A stretch of DNA of 64,000 nucleotides, taken from the NCBI RefSeq assembly GCF_001729485.1, contig NZ_CP017157.1:4216001-4280000 (forward strand), read 5' to 3'. Below, in pieces: positions 60,552 through 64,000 of the stretch. The position numbers and the translations under genes were made by a program. Source of the DNA: Streptomyces lydicus (lineage in GTDB: Bacteria; Actinomycetota; Actinomycetes; Streptomycetales; Streptomycetaceae). A model generated the notes under the pieces. That model was given only the letters and a program-made list of their open reading frames with translations. It was not told the DNA's origin and did not search any database. Within the stretch, counting starts at the first letter, position 1. Every line of letters starts with the position of its first letter.

Positions 60552-60689
60552 TCAAGCGCTGTCCGTAGCGGCGCCCGCCAGTGCCGGCCTGGTGGTGCCG
60601 GCACGGCGGTCCTCGCACAGCTGGGTGAGGAGTCGGGCGGCGGCGGCCGGGGCTGGCGGGGCGGGGGCCTCTTCGGGCTGCGCACTCAT
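60552..60689 (-). CDS. small ORF, 45 aa, with a strong ribosome binding site
   Basis: ATG 60689 has GGAGGTGCCG upstream and overlaps the stop of the preceding small ORF as ATGA, indicating coupling. The product is an Ala/Pro-rich start (MSAQPEEAPAPPAPAAAARL) followed by LTQLCEDRRAGTTRPALAGA and ATDSA, with a single Cys. It could be a small regulatory protein or a precursor peptide. No family is known to me. Confidence 0.4.
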   Translation of the reverse strand: MSAQPEEAPAPPAPAAAARLLTQLCEDRRAGTTRPALAGAATDSA

Positions 60690-60847
60690 CGGCACCTCCG
60701 GGCAGGTCGTATCGCCACCGTACGCGCGGTCCGGGACGGCTGGGACGGACATGGGGTGATCACGTCGGCAGCGACCCGCAGTGGGTCGCAGTAGATCCGC
60801 GAGTCCGGCAACAGGTCGTCGATGGTCCGGCTGCCGTCGGCTTCCAT
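60686..60847 (-). CDS. ORF remnant cut by IS630 at its 5' end, 53 aa or more
   Basis: The minus frame from ATG 60847 reads MEADGSRTIDDLLPDSRIYC, DPLRVAADVITP, then a less protein-like tail to TGA 60686. The frame is open upstream (QLEGWRL) into the IS630 end, so the true N-terminus was likely lost by that insertion. It is translationally coupled to the next ORF. Function is unknown. Confidence 0.35.
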   Translation of the reverse strand: MEADGSRTIDDLLPDSRIYCDPLRVAADVITPCPSQPSRTARTVAIRPARRCR

Positions 60848-60927
60848 GAGGCGCCAGCCTTCTAACTGACCTTTTCGGGGTGGTGTCGGGTAGTGACGGT
60901 TCTTGATCCCTGCGCTGTGCCGATGGT

Positions 60928-61467
60928 GTGCGGTATGCGCAGGGAGGGGGCCTGACCGCGGAGCGGCAGGTGCAGCGTGAGCAGGTTCGGTCGGGGACTG
61001 GCGTGCGGTTTGCCCGGGGTGAGCGGGCGTTGGTGATCGCGAGGGATCTGCGGGTGAGCGAGCGCTCGGTGGAGCGCTGGCGTCGGGCCTGGCGGGAAGG
61101 CGGCGTCGAGGCATTGCGCTCGGTCGGTCCGCCGAAGGCGTCGAAGGTGTCGGATGAGCAGTTCACGCTGTTGGAGGTGGAGCTCGGCCGGGGGCCGACG
61201 GCTCATGGTTGGGAGGACCAGCGTTGGACGCTGGAGCGGGTACGCGCGGTGATTGAGCGCCGTTTCCGCCTCGTCTGCTCGGTTGCCGGGGTGTGGCGCG
61301 TGCTGCATCGGCACGGCTGGTCTTGGCAGAGCCCGGCCCGGCGGGCTGTGGAACGGGACGAGGACGCCGTCGGGTTGTGGAAGAAGGACGTGTGCCCGCA
61401 GGTGGAAGCACCGCGGCGGCGCTCGGGGCTTGGATCGTCTTTGAGGACGAGGCCGGGTTCGCGATGA
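60928..61467 (+). CDS. IS630 transposase, first reading frame, 179 aa
   Basis: GTG 60928. The HTH/Arg-rich region reads TAERQVQREQVRSGTGVRFA, LVIARDLRVSERSVERWRRA, GPTAHGWEDQRWTLERVRAV and VAGVWRVLHRHGWSWQSPAR. It ends SGLGSSLRTRPGSR at 61467, while the DDE domain continues in the -1 frame from about 61415. From memory, many Streptomyces IS630 copies have this same two-frame arrangement, so a programmed -1 shift that joins the halves is likely. Confidence 0.7.
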   Translation: MRYAQGGGLTAERQVQREQVRSGTGVRFARGERALVIARDLRVSERSVERWRRAWREGGVEALRSVGPPKASKVSDEQFTLLEVELGRGPTAHGWEDQRWTLERVRAVIERRFRLVCSVAGVWRVLHRHGWSWQSPARRAVERDEDAVGLWKKDVCPQVEAPRRRSGLGSSLRTRPGSR

Positions 61468-62009
61468 CGCCGCCTACCGCCCATACCTGGAGCCGCCGCG
61501 GACACACCCCCGTCGTGCGCGTCCGCGGCCGCTCCAGGCGTCGTATCTCCGTTGCCGCCGCGGCCTGTTACAAGCCCGGCGAGCCATCCCGGCTCATCTA
61601 CCGGCCCCGGTTCCACATGCCGCTCAAAGGCGCTCGCAAGAGCTTCGCCTGGACCGACTACCGAGACCTGCTCGTGCGCGCTCAGATCCAACTCGGTGGC
61701 CCGATCGTGGTGGTCTGGGACAATCTGAACACCCACCGGTCCGCCGACCTGCGCAAGTATGCCGAGGGCCACGACTGGCTCACCATCGTTCAACTCCCCA
61801 GCTACGCACGGACCTCAAGCCGGTCGAGGGCATTTGGTCGCTCCTGCGCAGGCGCTACATGGCCAACGTCGCATTCGAGAATCCCGACCACCTCACGCGG
61901 ACCCTCCGACACGGCCTCGCCTGCATCCAACGCGGACCCCACCTGCTCGACGGCGTCTCGCGGAAACCGGACTCACGATCACAACACCGTCCCCGACACC
62001 ACCCCGAAA
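61410..62009 (+). pseudogene. IS630 transposase DDE domain, second frame, with a further indel
   Basis: The -1 frame gives GAWIVFEDEAGFAMTPPTAH (first Asp), GGPIVVVWDNLNTHRSADLR (second Asp) and LTIVQLPSYA. Near 61800 a base is lost, and the family pattern resumes in another frame: DLKPVEGIWSLLRRRYMANV (catalytic Glu), HLTRTLRHGLACIQR. The first shift may be programmed; the second breaks the catalytic Glu region, so this copy is probably dead. Confidence 0.65.
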
Positions 62010-62012
62010 GGA

Positions 62013-62183
62013 GCAGAGCGGCGAACTGATCCCACAGGGGTTCCAGAAGAGATGATGGGACCGCAGGCACGAGCCCTCCGGGTGATCACTGAGCGTCGAG
62101 AACTCCATGATCACTCAGGCTCGTGCCTCGCCTTGCATTCGGGCCCGTCTCAGCGGCCCCGCCCCACCATTTGCCGGTCGCTC
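62013..62183 (-). repeat. 171-bp IS end, copy B of the inverted pair
   Basis: This is the reverse complement of 50079-50249 with about five differences. On the minus strand it carries the transposase start (PAVPSSLLEPLWDQFAAL from 62070) and is cut exactly at the IS630 boundary. Confidence 0.88.
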
Positions 62184-62838
62184 TCAACTTCACAGCCTTG
62201 GGACAAGCCCGCCCTGCTCCGATGTTTCGGCCACGAAGCGCTCTGCGACGGCTGAGCCGGTTCGTGCGCGGCCTGTTCTGGTGCGGTGGGCGAGGTGGAG
62301 GGCACCTGGTCGGGGCCTCTCCCCTCAGGGTCTTCCACCCGTGCTGGACGGTGGCCGGCGGGTGGGAGATGCGCCGGTCCTGCTCGACGGTCTTCTCCTC
62401 ATGGGTCTGGTGGACAGGTGGTACCGAACAGAATGCTCCGCAACCGCTGTTGAGCGGGTCCACCGCGGGCGGCTGCGCCGAGCCGTCCCGTCGTGTCCTT
62501 CGTGCGGAAAGCCGACCGCGGCGGCAGATCGACTCGCTGTTGGGGTCGCTGCCTCGGGCCGTAGTTGTTGGACTTCGGGCCAGTGAACGGAACGTCAACT
62601 GCGCTTCGTTAACGCCCGTTTCGCTCTCTTCTTCTGTCTTAAGAGATGACATGCGCGGTCCATCGATATATGGTGTCGGCCACTGTCACCCAGGGTGGTG
62701 CTGTGGCCAACGATTGATGTGCTGGTTGGACGCCGCAGTGGCCGGGGTGCAGTCCCTACCCCCCTCACAGCTCTGCCTGCGTGCACCGGACCCGGTCGTG
62801 CCAGACCGGGGTCGTGCACGCCGCAGAAAGGCATGCCC
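62184..62838. other. long intergenic stretch, no gene supported
   Basis: Several frames are open but give Arg/Pro-rich translations without domains. Bases 62600-62700 are AT-richer (GTTAACG, CTTAAGAG, ATCGATATATGG) and probably contain the promoter of the secreted-protein gene at 62839. Confidence 0.4.
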
Positions 62839-64000
62839 ATGTCCCGAATACGGGTCACCAGACCCGCCGCTCTGGCCGCGCTGGCAGGCTTAGGAGCCTG
62901 TCTGGCAGTCGTCGTCGTGCCGTCCGCGTTCGCGGGTACGACCACCCCGGCCGGCCACACCTGCACGATCCGTGCCACGGCGAAAGGCTCCGAGGCGCCG
63001 CTCAGTTGTCTCGGCGTCACCACTTCCCTCGACCACCTGCCTGCTGTCGGCGAGCAGGCCACCCTCACCGTGAACGTCACGGCGCAGTCCGACGTCAGGC
63101 ACGCCGGACTGTCCGTCCAACTACCGCCCGCGATCCAGATGACCGGCGAGAGATCCGGCCTCGCTGCACCCACCACGGACACCTTCGGCCAGCGCATCAG
63201 CCGGACGTTCGCCCTCACCCCGGGCACCCGCACCATCAAACTCCAGGTCAAGGCCGTCGCCGCCGGACCCGCCCAGATCCAGGCGGACGTCACCGACATC
63301 GACCGCCCCGACCCGCGTCGTGCCGGGCACGACTCGTTGGAACTCACCGTCGGGACGTCGAAGGGCTCCTCCGGCAAGGGCGTCTCGGTCACCAAGGCCG
63401 GCGCGGCCCCGGTCCACCGCCCCGGGGCCGGCGCCCGCAAGGCGCGCCCGGTGACCCCCAAGGCCGCTGCCCCCGCCCCTGTCTCTGCCCGCGCCTCGGC
63501 TGCCTCGGCCACTGCCGCCCCGCGCGCCGCCGCAGCCACGTCCAACGCCCAGGTCTGCGTCAGCGGCACCTTCCGCAACCGCTTCCAGTCCGCCGAGGGC
63601 GGCAGTTGGAACGGCAAGGCCAACCGGGACGAGCCGGTCAGCAACGCCAACATCACCCTGTGGGGCAAGCCGACCGCCGGCAGCGCTACGCAGAAGCTCG
63701 CCACGGGAATGACCGGCAACGGTGACGGCAAGTTCAACCTCTGCTACGCCCCGAGGGCCTCCGTCACCTCCCAGGCATGGGTGGAGTTCCAGACCCAGGC
63801 CGGCCGCATGTGGTCGGTGGTCGACGGCAACGGCCGCTTCTACTCCACCGCCACGTATGCGCTGAACAACATCTCGCGCAGCACCAGCCTGGGCAACGTG
63901 TACGCCAACGACGGACAGAGCCGTGCCTGGCACGCCCTCGACACGCTCAACAAGCTGTGGTGGAACCGTGGTTCCACGACCAACTGCTGGGCAAGCAGCC
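62839..64000 (+). CDS. secreted protein, N-terminal 387 residues (runs off the window)
   Basis: ATG 62839 is better spaced from AGAAAGG than ATG 62833. A signal peptide ([20 protein letters not shown] through VVVVPSAFA) is cleaved at about residue 32-33. A beta-rich domain (to ~residue 175) is followed by an Ala/Pro/Lys-rich linker. A Cys-containing domain then begins near residue 235 ([20 protein letters not shown]), with Trp/Asn-rich sequence to the edge. A TTA codon at 62890-62892 in the signal peptide makes expression bldA-dependent. It may be a surface or matrix protein; I do not recognise the domains with confidence. Confidence 0.75.
   Translation, partial: MSRIRVTRPAALAALAGLGACLAVVVVPSAFAGTTTPAGHTCTIRATAKGSEAPLSCLGVTTSLDHLPAVGEQATLTVNVTAQSDVRHAGLSVQLPPAIQMTGERSGLAAPTTDTFGQRISRTFALTPGTRTIKLQVKAVAAGPAQIQADVTDIDRPDPRRAGHDSLELTVGTSKGSSGKGVSVTKAGAAPVHRPGAGARKARPVTPKAAAPAPVSARASAASATAAPRAAAATSNAQVCVSGTFRNRFQSAEGGSWNGKANRDEPVSNANITLWGKPTAGSATQKLATGMTGNGDGKFNLCYAPRASVTSQAWVEFQTQAGRMWSVVDGNGRFYSTATYALNNISRSTSLGNVYANDGQSRAWHALDTLNKLWWNRGSTTNCWASS

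Larger units (their letters stand above)
60871..62012 (+). mobile_element. IS630-family insertion sequence, about 1.14 kb
   Basis: An 18-bp perfect inverted repeat (TTTCGGGGTGGTGTCGGG at 60873-60890, inverted at 61992-62009) bounds a two-frame IS630 transposase. Its right end abuts the truncated 171-bp IS repeat at 62013 exactly, so it inserted into, or recombined with, that older IS. Exact outer ends and a TA duplication are not certain. Confidence 0.75.

Noticed and set aside
1..64000. tRNA genes and CRISPR arrays
   Set aside because: No T-loop plus acceptor-stem pattern and no regularly spaced direct repeats were seen by eye.

Overview
The window is high-GC actinobacterial DNA that fits Streptomyces: frequent GTG starts, purine-rich ribosome binding sites, many ATGA/GTGA stop-start overlaps, two TTA (bldA-type) codons and protein families typical of the genus. 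The many broken genes and transposon remnants look like a chromosomal arm rather than the core, but that is inference. I saw no rRNA, tRNA or CRISPR array.

Layout. 0-4.1 kb: scraps of unknown genes, a small secreted peptide, a lipoprotein next to a membrane protein, another membrane protein and an ISL3 remnant. 4.2-6.6 kb: a full biodegradative Orn/Lys/Arg decarboxylase. 7.2-13.5 kb: an intact Tn3-family transposon with perfect 38-bp inverted repeats and a 5-bp target duplication. It carries tnpA, a tyrosine recombinase, and a divergent oxidoreductase/TetR pair with its own operator, and it sits in an already decayed PLP-enzyme gene. 13.9-15.4 kb: a cysteine-free L32 paralogue plus a CobW GTPase behind a Zur-like box (zinc economy). 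16-23.7 kb: a methyltransferase, DUF2064, GT2, NAD-epimerase, molybdopterin oxidoreductase and GT-C-like membrane protein cluster, interrupted by a decayed two-component system.

24-33 kb: degraded DUF1003, P450 and STAS genes, intact Sel1 and SDR genes, then an amino-acid ABC importer operon with an M20 peptidase and a MurR/RpiR regulator. 33.9-44.9 kb: the most coherent metabolic block. It has an aldehyde dehydrogenase and APC permease, a divergent TetR regulator, and an operon of acyl-CoA dehydrogenase, ThDP 2-oxoacid decarboxylase, Glu/Leu/Val-type dehydrogenase, ADP-forming acyl-CoA synthetase and SDR. Together they spell amino acid to 2-oxo acid to aldehyde to acid to acyl-CoA to enoyl-CoA. 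Near-identical ACTGAA-N6-TTCAGT palindromes in both promoter regions suggest one regulon.

45-62 kb: an accessory patchwork of IS5, IS982, IS630 and Tn3 fragments and a possible phage fragment. Among them are an ECF sigma factor with a membrane partner and a PIG-V-like mannosyltransferase, a MacB/FtsX-type ABC transporter, and a beta-lactamase / LysR / BlaB-like regulatory cluster resembling the bla locus of Streptomyces cacaoi. Two 171-bp IS copies in inverted orientation bracket 50-62 kb. 62.8-64 kb: a secreted protein that runs off the window and has a TTA codon in its signal peptide.
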